From assembly GCA_032718475.1 (NCBI GenBank), contig JAUCBJ010006051.1, forward strand, positions 1 through 22,324: a stretch of 22,324 nucleotides of DNA, in the 5' to 3' direction. Of this stretch, positions 8,242 to 16,211 are shown one piece after another. The notes beneath the pieces were generated by a model, which saw nothing but the letters and a program-made list of their open reading frames with translations, was not told the DNA's origin and searched no databases. How positions within the stretch are numbered: position 1 is the stretch's first letter; each line of letters starts with the position of its first letter. This DNA comes from Nemertoderma westbladi (lineage: Eukaryota > Xenacoelomorpha > Nemertodermatida > Nemertodermatidae). Position numbers and translations under genes: made by a program.

Positions 8242-10275
8242 TCAAGGGCGATTCTTCCAGCAGGCACTCTCCCACTGCCCCCCTGTAGGTCCTCTTATCC
8301 TTCGCCCCACTCTCCTTGTAAATTCCAACTCTCTAGGAATTGATTCTCCCTCCTCCACCACCCTAAACTCGAGTCTTTCGGTTGCCTTCTTGATTTCCTC
8401 ATGGTCCCCTGGCAGCAAAATGCCACCCTTCATCTTGTCGTCACCTGGCGGTAGAATGAAAAGAAATCGAAAGAATAGATAGAACAGAATGGATAATAGT
8501 AATCCTATCCTTTTCCACCCTGTCTTCTTATTTGACCTCCCCCTTTTCAGTATGCCTCTCAACCGGACCGGTGTCTCCTCCGGACATCTCGCCATCCACT
8601 CTTCTCCATCCTCATACCGATACTTGCCGGGAACATCCTTCTTCCATCCCATCATCTCTAAGTCTTCCGCGTCGAATCCATTCTCCTCCACACACTCTCT
8701 TGCTGTTGCTTCCCCTCCTAATTCATCTACCGATGGTATTTCTCTGGAACTATCCTCTATCCTTTCACCACGCTCCACTATGCGTGGTTCCAGATCCATA
8801 CCCAACTCCTGGTATCCTTCCCCGGGCCGCTTCTCACATGGGACCTCCCCATCGCCCGTCTCTGGTTTCTCCTCTACGTCCTCAACAGTGCCTGATAGCA
8901 TGCATCCTGATGTCTCCGACACCCTGAATGGAATCTTGGTTTTAATTGGGCCGCTAAGCGTCCATCCGAACGGCGTGAGAATTGCCGTCGGATCTCGCTG
9001 CTTATTCTCTCCGAATATGGTCCGTACTCTCTCGTGGGCTGTCGGACAATCCATTCCGACTATGATGGATACCTTCGAGACGTCCACTTCCGGTATTGAG
9101 AAATCGATATCATCCAGGAACCGGTATTGCTCGACCTCGATCCTGGTGGGTCGCCTGGGATTTATATTAATCGATTCTATTATCTGAATGGGGTCGATGG
9201 TCGCCCCATAATCACATCCTGGTGCTATTGCTGATATCTCGCACCGTCCCGTTCTCATCTCCAGGACCTCATCCTTGCTCGAGATAGTAGTTACTGCCAT
9301 CCTACTCGGCCTCGTCTGTAACCCTATCTCCTCGGCCACCCAATTCTCCACCAGCGTGAAGGCTGCTCCGCTGTCGACCAGCATTAATGTCGTGACTGAT
9401 CGGCCGCCTTTTCCTGTTATCCTCACTGGTACTACCCCGAGTAGTACTTTCCTCTTTCTCCTTGCTCCCGTCGTGCTCGTAGCCATAGTTTGGCCTCCAG
9501 TCTCATCATATTCTATCGGTGTTTCTTTACACTCTCCGAATCTGTGTCCTTCTACCATGCATCGATGATATAGTCCGTTTGTATCCGCGTAGGCTACCCG
9601 ATCTTGTTTAGGCAACGCCTGCCAATGCTTACAACTCATGGTCTTATGGGTTCCATCTCTATGCAACTGACATTCGTATCCTGGATTGTAGCATTCCTTG
9701 TATAAACCTTCATGTATCGCGCGTAGGTTCATATCTACCAGTTTAGAGTTTTGGTTATTTGGACTTGGCCTACTGGGTGTGTTGGGATTATATTTGTTTG
9801 TGGTGTTATTTTGTTTCTGTCCCTGCCACGGTGTGGCCCTACTCCCAGCTATCTGTGGACTTGTAGTCCCCTGCGTGGCCGCATGTGGTAGCGACTGTCT
9901 CACTCTCAGGAATGCATCTGCCAGATTATGTTCGGGTTTAGGCCTGTTGTATTCAGCTTTCGGCGCCTTCCCTAAACTATCCTCACTGTAGACTGGGTCT
10001 GAAATCAACTCCGCTTCGTAATTGAGGAAGTTCGACATTTCCTCTAGGCCCGGTTCCGCACCTTTCTTCTCCCGGGTGGAGAAGGCGATCTTCCTCCACT
10101 TGTTTCTAAGCCAGATTGGCAGTGCCTGCGCTATCGTGGTGATGTTATTCGATGCGTTAAGTTTGTAGGGCGCATCCAAGGTTTTCAGCACAATCAGCGC
10201 CTTTTCGACTTTATTTGCGAAAGCCTTTATACTGACAGGGTTATCCTGTAGGCCACCCGATGTTATTCCCCTCAA
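8242..10275 (-). CDS. BEL/Pao gag C-terminal part, zinc-binding region and aspartic protease, with C-terminal membrane helix
   Basis: This 677-codon frame is open from 10275 to the stop at 8242 and has no ATG of its own at the start; it is the continuation of the gag frame broken upstream. Residues 1-100 are the C-terminal half of the DUF1759-like gag region (ending in ALPIWLRNKWRK). Residues 195-250 hold a C-x7-H-x4-C unit (C202, H210, C215) and a weaker knuckle (C239, H244, C249, lacking the first Cys). Residues 275-445 are the DUF1758-type protease, with LMLVDSGAAFTLV at 298-309, SIIVGMD at 403-409 and FGWTLSGP at 436-443. Instead of RT there follow about 140 acidic residues, a 19-residue hydrophobic helix (590-608, bases 8452-8508) and a 69-residue basic tail, none of it recognised. 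Protease residues look intact. Confidence 0.88.
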   Translation of the reverse strand: MRGITSGGLQDNPVSIKAFANKVEKALIVLKTLDAPYKLNASNNITTIAQALPIWLRNKWRKIAFSTREKKGAEPGLEEMSNFLNYEAELISDPVYSEDSLGKAPKAEYNRPKPEHNLADAFLRVRQSLPHAATQGTTSPQIAGSRATPWQGQKQNNTTNKYNPNTPSRPSPNNQNSKLVDMNLRAIHEGLYKECYNPGYECQLHRDGTHKTMSCKHWQALPKQDRVAYADTNGLYHRCMVEGHRFGECKETPIEYDETGGQTMATSTTGARRKRKVLLGVVPVRITGKGGRSVTTLMLVDSGAAFTLVENWVAEEIGLQTRPSRMAVTTISSKDEVLEMRTGRCEISAIAPGCDYGATIDPIQIIESININPRRPTRIEVEQYRFLDDIDFSIPEVDVSKVSIIVGMDCPTAHERVRTIFGENKQRDPTAILTPFGWTLSGPIKTKIPFRVSETSGCMLSGTVEDVEEKPETGDGEVPCEKRPGEGYQELGMDLEPRIVERGERIEDSSREIPSVDELGGEATARECVEENGFDAEDLEMMGWKKDVPGKYRYEDGEEWMARCPEETPVRLRGILKRGRSNKKTGWKRIGLLLSILFYLFFRFLFILPPGDDKMKGGILLPGDHEEIKKATERLEFRVVEEGESIPRELEFTRRVGRRIRGPTGGQWESACWKNRP

Positions 10276-10735
10276 GGTTTGCCGGATGATCTTGGCAGGG
10301 TGTCCATATTCCCTGTCTAGGGCCCGCCATGCAGTTGTGAATCCGCACCTTGATACCTTGATACTGCCTTACGATATCGTACGCTGGGCCCCCTGTGTAA
10401 ACTTGTAAATATTTTAGGCACTCTGCCTGCGTCAGATTCTTAGTTAATATTTCATTACAGTACATGTGTCAGAATTGCAGGTATTCTTCCGGTCTGCTTC
10501 CATCGAATTTAAACGGCTCCACTGGTGGCAGCTCGATCCTGGTCTTAAGCGCATCAATAAGTGTTGCCATTCCCATCGCCTGTGCTTCTAGTGGGTTCGA
10601 TGGATGCTGTACAGACTCTCCTGTTGTTGGGTGCGGTTCGCCCGTCAGGCCTGTCGACCTCTTCTGTGTTGGATATATCATTAGGGGTAACGGTCCCCTC
10701 CATATCTCTGTATCGCACAATCTATTCTGGTCCAA
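10276..10735 (-). pseudogene. BEL/Pao gag DUF1759 N-terminal half, broken
   Basis: The frame from 10735 to 10241 holds the start of the DUF1759-like gag region: LPPVEPFKFDGSRPEEYLQF (near 10535-10475), then a TGA at 10469-10471 where the family usually has an aromatic residue, then in the same frame ILTKNLTQAECLKYLQ. TGG to TGA by one base would explain the stop. Near 10350 the frame must shift by one base to join the longer ORF below; past that point REYGHPAKIIRQTL reads well in the new frame. So this copy of gag has one nonsense change and one indel. Confidence 0.75.
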
Positions 10736-11148
10736 GGGGTTCGGGGTTTTTGTTCTCGGATGAGTGTATTGCTGATATTGTAATGGGGGAATGTCACCCT
10801 GGGGTATATCTCACCAGGCTGCGTCTCTCTGGGGCGACGGCAATCTCCCGGAGTTCGACCCCACTGACTCTCGGACTCTATCTCTGCTACCGACGGTTCA
10901 CTATCCGTCCTTGCTCTCCGGTTGCTCGTAGCAAGGCTTCTTCTATTCTCTTCAATTCTTCTCTCTTCAGTGTAGTGATCTCCTTCGTGAGATCTCTCTT
11001 CGACCTCCCGGATAAACTCCACTGTTCTTCTTCCGTCTTCCGACTGGGCTCGACATCTTTTCGCTCGCCCGCTCACGGCCCGGTTGGACACTCCTGGGGA
11101 TACTCGCAATCCCCCTACTGTTCTCCGTCGTCGGATGCCACGGTTCAC
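10681..11148 (-). pseudogene. Arginine-rich gag segment of element 1, frame-broken
   Basis: A 155-codon open segment rich in Arg, Glu and Ser (VEERSHEGDHYTEERRIEEN in the middle) links the Asn-rich part to the DUF1759 region. It ends out of frame with the next segment: the downstream gag frame starts to read sensibly from about 10735, after a run of A and C (AAAAACCCC) that is a likely indel site. Upstream it is separated from the Asn-rich part by G-runs of 11 and 15 (minus strand), each of which can change frame. There is no recognised domain; it is likely disordered and RNA-binding by composition. Confidence 0.5.
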
Positions 11149-11227
11149 CTAACTCTCCCCGCGCATTATCTGCCGATGCTTGTGGGACATTCTCTGCCCC
11201 CCCCCCCCCCCTATCGCCACTAATCTC

Positions 11228-12052
11228 TCATGGTGGGGTGCCCATAGCCCCCCCCCCCGATTTGCCACCTCTTACTTCGCTACCCCCTACTTCGCTTCTA
11301 CGCCCCTCTCTAGTCGACGCATTGTCTCTACTCCGGCTGGGTCTACTCACCCCCGCCTCTCCCTGTGCGACTGCGTGGCCTTGCAGGCTCCCAACGGGTT
11401 GACTCACCCCCGCTACTCCCTGCCTAACTACGTGGCCTTGCAGGCTCCCATCGGGTTGACTCACCCCCCCCCCCCCCCCCCCCCCCGCTACTCCCTGCGT
11501 AACTACGTGGCCTTGCAGGCTCTCGCTGGTCGTACCACCCGTGTCCCCTATGTTCGTAATAATAGCACCGTTATCAATAATATTATTATCTAAGTTATTT
11601 AAATTATTTAAATTATTTTGTTCAGAATTAGGGCTATTATTTGGAATATTTTGTACATTTAAATTAGAATTATTTGGATTATTTTGTTCGTTTAAATTAA
11701 TATTATTTGGATTATTTTGTATGTTTAAATTAATATTATTCGGATTATTTTGCACATTTAAATCAAAATTATTATTACCGGGTAAAATATTATTTCCTGC
11801 AACAAAGGTTTGATTAGGGTTGTCTACTACGGTACTATTAATATTCATTCCTTCTAACGTATTATTATTACCCCCCCCCCCCCCCCCGCCCGTACGGTTA
11901 CACCAGTCCTGGGTCTGTCGTCCGGTGCCTGTAAGTGGGGTATTAACAAACGTCTCCATTACTTCTGGCTCCTCGTAAACACTACCCGAACCAGCCTCAC
12001 TCTCCGATAATCCCAACTTCGCCTGTTCTAACCGGCGCTTTTGCTTCGCCTG
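11228..12052 (-). CDS. Low-complexity gag part downstream of an amber codon (Asn-rich and QGHVV repeats)
   Basis: This frame continues directly after the TAG at 12053-12055 without any shift, so it is either the readthrough part of the upstream ORF or a continuation broken by one nonsense change. After an acidic start it has a poly-Gly run encoded by 17 C on the plus strand (11871-11887). Next come about five Asn-rich repeats of 12-13 residues (core NNPNNINLN, bases about 11620-11770) and three copies of a roughly 20-residue repeat with SLQGHVV and QGVAG (about 11340-11540). One repeat contains a 23-C run (11464-11486) read as glycines. It ends at 11228 near further G-runs. No fold is recognised and it is probably disordered. 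Confidence 0.55.
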   Translation of the reverse strand, partial: QAKQKRRLEQAKLGLSESEAGSGSVYEEPEVMETFVNTPLTGTGRQTQDWCNRTGGGGGGGNNNTLEGMNINSTVVDNPNQTFVAGNNILPGNNNFDLNVQNNPNNINLNIQNNPNNINLNEQNNPNNSNLNVQNIPNNSPNSEQNNLNNLNNLDNNIIDNGAIITNIGDTGGTTSESLQGHVVTQGVAGGGGGGGVSQPDGSLQGHVVRQGVAGVSQPVGSLQGHAVAQGEAGVSRPSRSRDNASTREGRRSEVGGSEVRGGKSGGGAMGTPP

Positions 12053-13276
12053 CTATTGCATAAGCCCCCTTAGCCGGGTATGCACATCATCCCGCATACG
12101 CTTTCCCACTCTCTCTCTCTCTCTATCCTCTCTCAAACTTTGGTTCGCTAATTCCATCTTTCTCGCCTCCCGCTCTCTACGCTCATTCACTTCTCTTGCC
12201 TCTCGCTCTCTACGCTCATTCGCTTCCCTCTCTACCCTCGCTGCCTCTTTTGCTTCTTGCTCTTTGCGCTCGTTCTTTATTCTCGCCTCTCGCTCATCGC
12301 GCTTGTTTATCTCTCTCTGTTCCCTCTCACTACAGATTCTCGCCACCCTCTCGGCCCTCTCCTTACACTCCCTCACTAACTCTCTCTCTTTCTCTAATAA
12401 CGCGGTTCCTTCGTCCAGTTGCCTCTCCAACTGCCTCTGATCCAGCGCCACAAGGTGTAACTGACACGCCAGATCTATCTCTAACACCCTTCTTGCTTTT
12501 GCGGAGGATGTAGCGGACTTATCGGTCGTGACGGACTCCCCTCGCCTCTCTGTCCTACTAACTTTCCCCGGCTTTCTGGGGTTCTTGCTAACCGACGACA
12601 CAGAATCCTCGGGGTTAACCTCGGGTTCGCCATTGTGCGGGTCCACCCAACCCACTAACTTAATTCCCCTAGCATCCACTAAGTAAGGCCCTACGTATAC
12701 TACGTCTGTCTCCATTACCCCAGACTGCCACAATTCAAACAGTTCTGTGGTGACCCCCCTCGCTCTCTCACTCACCAGTGCTCCCTGTCCAAAACGGACG
12801 AAATAGCGAAAGTGTTTATTCGACTCACCTAGCCTCTGATATAGTTTAGGCTGGTCTACCTTTCTCCCTTCCTTGGCCTCCTTAAGTAGTTTCTTGGTGG
12901 CGTTGTAGGCCCGTCGTAGCCGATCACTCATCCCGACGTCCTCTTCGCCGACTCCGCCTCCTCTCCTCGTCCAGTGTTGTACCGGCGGCCCCACCGTCGC
13001 CGTTCCAGTGGGCCGTCCATCGCCCTCAGCCTGTGGCTGGCCGTCGACTTCGGTACTCCGACCGCCGTCATCGTCGCGCATCGACTCGTCTCCCTCTCTC
13101 CTCCATAGTTGACGGCCGCCCCCCGCTTGGGCTACTGGATCGTCCCTCGTCGGCGAATCCGGTGTCACTGGCCGATACCGTCGCATCGCGGCCTCACGGA
13201 TCGTTTGGTTGGTGTCATCCGGGGTCCGCAGCAGCGTCCTCTCTCCCTCTGATAATCGGGGCTCCCAGTCGCTCAT
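12053..13276 (-). CDS. N-terminal coiled-coil ORF of element 1 (gag-like)
   Basis: This 407-codon ORF starts with ATG at 13274-13276, only three bases after the 5' LTR, and is intact up to a TAG at 12053-12055. The first 100 residues (MSDWEPRLSEGERTLL at the start) are polar and rich in Asp, Arg and Gly. Residues 120-230 look folded, with LFELWQSGVMETDVVYVGPY in the middle. From about 265 to 400 there is a long Arg/Glu coiled coil with ERREREAR-type repeats. BEL/Pao gag proteins often have N-terminal helical regions, so a structural role in the particle is plausible, but no named domain is recognised. The start is chosen because it is the first ATG after the LTR. An in-frame GTG lies inside the LTR at 13288. 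Confidence 0.72.
   Translation of the reverse strand: MSDWEPRLSEGERTLLRTPDDTNQTIREAAMRRYRPVTPDSPTRDDPVAQAGGGRQLWRREGDESMRDDDGGRSTEVDGQPQAEGDGRPTGTATVGPPVQHWTRRGGGVGEEDVGMSDRLRRAYNATKKLLKEAKEGRKVDQPKLYQRLGESNKHFRYFVRFGQGALVSERARGVTTELFELWQSGVMETDVVYVGPYLVDARGIKLVGWVDPHNGEPEVNPEDSVSSVSKNPRKPGKVSRTERRGESVTTDKSATSSAKARRVLEIDLACQLHLVALDQRQLERQLDEGTALLEKERELVRECKERAERVARICSEREQREINKRDEREARIKNERKEQEAKEAARVEREANERREREAREVNERREREARKMELANQSLREDRERERVGKRMRDDVHTRLRGLMQ
13262..13272 (-). promoter_or_regulatory. Candidate primer-binding or leader motif of element 1
   Basis: GCGACTGGGAG on the minus strand begins seven bases after the LTR end and lies inside the start of the coiled-coil ORF. The same 11-mer follows the 5' LTR position of element 2 (2948-2958). 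TGGGAG within it has the TGG start expected of a site complementary to a tRNA CCA end, but I cannot name a tRNA. Confidence 0.35.
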
Positions 13277-13279
13277 GAT

Positions 13280-13626
13280 TGATTTCACCTTTTACTGTAC
13301 TTTGGCCCTCTGTTCCCAATGGATGCTTTCCTATCCCTAATCACGTGCTTCCCTCCCCACTATTGGCTAATATACTAATTGTCACGTCGGCACTCCCTGT
13401 GAGTGTTTCCCCCCGCTGCTAGCCTCTACTAGCCTTGTTCCCTCCGAGGTGGTTTGACCTCTCACCTTTCTCTGTGGCTTTGGGACTTGTGACGCCCCCC
13501 CCCCCCCCCCCAATGTTGGTTATGAGATGAGATTAATATTGGTAATCTCGTATCCCCAACATATTGCTAAAATGCCACTAGTCCCATTTTCTGGTGGGTA
13601 ATGAAGTGGAATTGAATCCGCTTACA
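13280..13626 (-). repeat. Element 1 5' LTR (347 bp)
   Basis: Partner of 4944-5288, with TG...CA ends and the ATAT duplication directly outside. It contains 17 C at 13495-13511 where the partner has 14. Because element 1 is transcribed leftwards, the promoter should lie in this copy; no TATA box position is asserted. Confidence 0.93.
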
Positions 13627-13630
13627 ATAT
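13627..13630. repeat. Target-site duplication of element 1, right copy (ATAT)
   Basis: Matches 4940-4943. It is followed at once by element 2 protease sequence. Confidence 0.7.
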
Positions 13631-13649
13631 TTGGCTCTCTACGATAAAC

Positions 13650-14290
13650 TCTGATGGCTACTCATTCCGATCGAGAATTGTATCTTTCTCAGTTGGAAAC
13701 ATTTCGAAATCTGAAGCTGAGTTTCTGGTACCTATCGCCTATACCATTCCTATGCTAAACATCCCTTCCTATCAACTCAATGCGCCCCGACTGAAAGAGA
13801 GGTGGAAGCACTTCTCTGATTTGGATCTACCTTCCAAGACTCCAGTAAAGTCAGCCTTCTACGCAGAGCCAATGTATTCAAAACTATCCATTCCCTTGGC
13901 TACCATGTGGGACCCCCCTGCTCATTCTATACAGTCCTCACAAACTTTGGATGGACCTGCACATCTGGTGTTGAGTTCATAGACTCCGGAACTGGTGACG
14001 ACAAGCAGCTTCACATTATGGTCATCCAGGATACCACGCTTCACATTGTCCCTTCAGCTGCGGAAACTAACGCCACCCCCACGAACAGTTACAGCGGTTC
14101 TGGACCACCGAGTCGTATGGAACTCTTCTCGACTCATCTAAATTTCTCTCTTGGGACAACCAGGCTGCTTTGAAAATTCTCAATGGGTCCACCACCTGCG
14201 TAAATGGCCACTACCAGAGCTCTCTTCTGTGGAAATCTGAAAGTTGCTCTCTATAACTATGAGATTGCAAAACAGTGGCTAGCATCTACA
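13650..14290 (+). pseudogene. BEL/Pao protease C-terminal half and RT start, decayed
   Basis: RWKHFSDLDLPS (near 13800) matches the family pattern before the second catalytic-core strand. In a shifted frame RANVFKTI, then GYHVGPP, then NFGW at 13943-13954 follow, the usual DUF1758 ending with the FGW motif before RT. Reading requires at least two frame changes. At 14200-14290 NGHYQSSLLWK followed by NYEIAKQW resembles the first residues of BEL/Pao RT. Coding then stops: the RT core, RNase H and integrase are absent, and the next recognisable sequence is the 3' ORF from about 14292. A large internal deletion is the simplest reading. Confidence 0.75.
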
Positions 14291-14291
14291 A

Positions 14292-14798
14292 ATGTGCCGT
14301 GTAAATAGGAGCATTAGACTCACTGAGCAATATGCTTGGAACCTACCACCACCAACTTTCAAAGACTGGGCCGACATAGGTCTCATGACCAGACAGACAA
14401 TGAAGGCCCAGGAATTCTGATTTGGTTTTTTCAATATCAACCAAGAGACACATCGAGAATTGACCAGGAGGAGGTTACCGTTCACATACCAGGAGGTAAC
14501 GACAGCGGCATCGTACGGAGGGGTTACTAATACCCAGTGATACCTCGATAGGTGGTTGACAGAGAACAAAGCAGAGTTTGGAGAGTTTCTAGGAGAACAC
14601 ATACTCCGCACAATGAGGATCATCATATGGGACACCACCAGAGGAAGACAGGAGGGTCACTCGACGGGACTGCCAGTGAAGAGTTATCAAATTATGATAA
14701 CGGCCATGCCCAGGGAACAAACCACAGGGATTAGTAAGGCCGTGGCGGCGCATACGACCTCGATTAAGAACAAGCGGCATGATAGGAAGCGTCCATGA
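14292..14798 (+). pseudogene. 3' ORF of element 2, unrecognised, two in-frame TGA
   Basis: One frame runs from a TAG at 14280-14282 to a TGA at 14796-14798, broken by TGA at 14418-14420 and 14538-14540. Visible blocks are EQYAWNLPPPTFKDWAD, then MKAQEF, FFNIN, LPFTYQEV, AASYGGV, AEFGEFLGEH and QEGHS, with a basic C-terminal tail. The same blocks in the same order occur in element 1 (6467-5989, minus). At the first stop element 1 has CGA, so the stop fits C-to-T decay at a CpG. I recognise no family. Because two clearly diverged elements keep it, it was probably a real protein of this lineage. Confidence 0.65.
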
Positions 14799-15609
14799 CA
14801 GGATGATGACAGGGGCAAATAACTATGGTGGTTTCCGGAAAAGATGGGAGTTGGACTCTAAATTCGTTCTAGATTCATGGTTGCATCTATATGCCTGGAA
14901 GGCATCATCAGAACTACAAACTAATGTTTACAAGAACTCAGAAGTCCCACCATAAATATAAATAATCAAATGAATACATAGTGCAAATAATCAGAAGTGA
15001 AATATATTACGTAGATTAGATAATATAACCACCAAGCATGTACTACATAGTCAAACATAACCTTTCTCAATTAACTACTGGGATGGGGGACTCACTGACT
15101 GAAACAAGGAGGATGAGACATTGGACAGATCCCATTTCTCAAGTGAGGCCTCACGAATGAGATTGTGGGAATCCGACAGGAGTGAGAGAATGAGAATAGA
15201 AGGGTTGAGTAAAAGGGGGTGTGATGTTGAAATACAAGAGTTACAGGAAGGGTGAAGGATGCTAAGGAGTGCAACATTCGGGAAAGTGTGGTGAGCGAGT
15301 CGGGTGGAGGATCAGTCCTATGGTGGGACTAATGAGATGAGTAAGAAGCGGTGAAATTGGACAACGGTATCCAACTTAAAATTGAGTGAGGAGGAGGGGC
15401 GATCATCTAAATAGAGACACCACATGCCTTGGTACAACTTTGCGCACAGATGTACCAAGGATGGGTAGTGAGATCAGACCCAGTGGGGCCAGACTGGGAG
15501 ACTATCAACAGAGAAGATTTTTCCACCCCACATCCAATAATAGATTGGATTCCAGTTGAATGGAGTGCACTTATTGGTTGATGCTTTCTTCTCACCGGGA
15601 ATATAGCAT
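14799..15609 (+). other. Element 2 region between 3' ORF and polypurine tract
   Basis: This contains the small hairpin at 14891-14905, an AT-rich spacer (about 14930-15080), and purine-rich sequence that aligns piecewise with 5300-5810 of element 1. The clearest matches are GGATCCCATTTCTCAAGTG-like sequence near 15130 and the last 80 bases, with HPIIDWIPVEW coding near 15528-15565. Stops interrupt every frame. Confidence 0.6.
14891..14905 (+). other. Conserved hairpin after the 3' ORF (element 2 copy)
   Basis: ATGCCT, loop GGA, AGGCAT lies about 92 bases past the 3' ORF stop. Compared with element 1 (GTGCCT/AGGCAC) the outer pair changed on both sides, keeping the stem. Confidence 0.55.
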
Positions 15610-15616
15610 GGGGGAG
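15610..15616 (+). promoter_or_regulatory. Element 2 polypurine tract
   Basis: GGGGGAG lies immediately before the LTR start TGTAAGCGGAT. The preceding CTTCTCACCGGGAA is shared with element 1 before its own tract. Confidence 0.8.
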
Positions 15617-16209
15617 TGTAAGCGGATCCATCCCGCTACACACCACCTACCAGGAGAATGGGGTGGTGGGCTGATTTATGAATCGGTCAGGTATGTAAGC
15701 AATATTGCATACCAGAGAATGTAGGAAGCAATATTAGCTGGGAGATGGTTTAACTACCCACCTCAGGGGAAAGGGGCTAACACAGGGCAAAGGATTAATA
15801 GGAGTGGAATAAGCCGACCAATGGGAGGACCACAGTTGGTGGTAAGAGAGTGTATCGATTGGTTAACAGCAGTACGTGTTGGTGCTGCATAATATTCCCC
15901 CTAATTTTCCACATATATACTGTCATCAAGTGACTACTGGTTCAGTTGTCTATTTTGTTGGTGTAGTACATAGTTACATAGTTTTCCACCATCACCTGCT
16001 ATATTATACTGTTATAAAAATTGTGCTGTATTATCTACTTATATCGAACTATATCAGAGATCCAATAACATCAGGTAATAAGAACAAACTCTGTTTTATC
16101 CTGCACAATAACCCTTCAGTTATAATCAGAGCAGCGACGCGTATATTCTACAACTACAAATAGAGATTTACTCTGGTCGGGATCCAAAGTGCCAACTCGG
16201 ATCCCGTCA
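15617..16209 (+). repeat. Element 2 3' LTR (right boundary uncertain)
   Basis: It starts TGTAAGCGGAT exactly as the element 1 LTR does in its own orientation, directly after a polypurine tract. The rest has diverged. The end is proposed at a CA at 16208-16209, after an inverted repeat GGGATCC (16179-16185) and GGATCCC (16199-16205). No second copy is visible in the window, so the length cannot be confirmed. Confidence 0.55.
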
Positions 16210-16211
16210 CA

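Larger units (their letters stand above)
4944..13626 (-). mobile_element. Element 1: 8.68-kb non-autonomous BEL/Pao-type LTR retrotransposon
   Basis: Two direct repeats (4944-5288 and 13280-13626) with TG...CA ends and an ATAT duplication bound the element. The polypurine tract beside the left LTR and the gag and protease ORFs all run on the minus strand, so the 5' LTR is on the right. Interior order in transcription direction: coiled-coil ORF, amber codon, Asn-rich gag part, arginine-rich gag part, DUF1759-like gag, zinc-binding region, DUF1758-like aspartic protease, membrane helix, tandem repeats, 3' ORF, LTR-proximal ORF. The RT, RNase H and integrase that BEL/Pao pol normally carries are not found in any frame, so mobility would need help in trans. 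It lies in antisense inside element 2. Confidence 0.9.
13627..16209 (+). mobile_element. Element 2 (old BEL/Pao element), right half
   Basis: The plus strand resumes with the rest of the protease, then a short RT start, the 3' ORF, an AT-rich spacer, the LTR-proximal coding remnant, a polypurine tract and a 3' LTR. Together with 2930-4943 it makes one element interrupted by element 1. The right end is approximate. Confidence 0.8.

Noticed and set aside
8489-9187. Plus-strand 232-codon ORF and others opposite gag and protease
   Set aside because: Shadow frames of the minus-strand gag-protease ORF, rich in Ser and Pro as antisense frames often are.
11228-12016. Prion-like host protein
   Set aside because: The Asn-rich frame lies inside element 1 between LTR and gag, so it is part of the element.
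6723-12055. Reassigned UAG codon in the host
   Set aside because: The LINE frame uses no in-frame UAG over 460 codons and gag also contains a TGA break; ordinary decay explains the stops.
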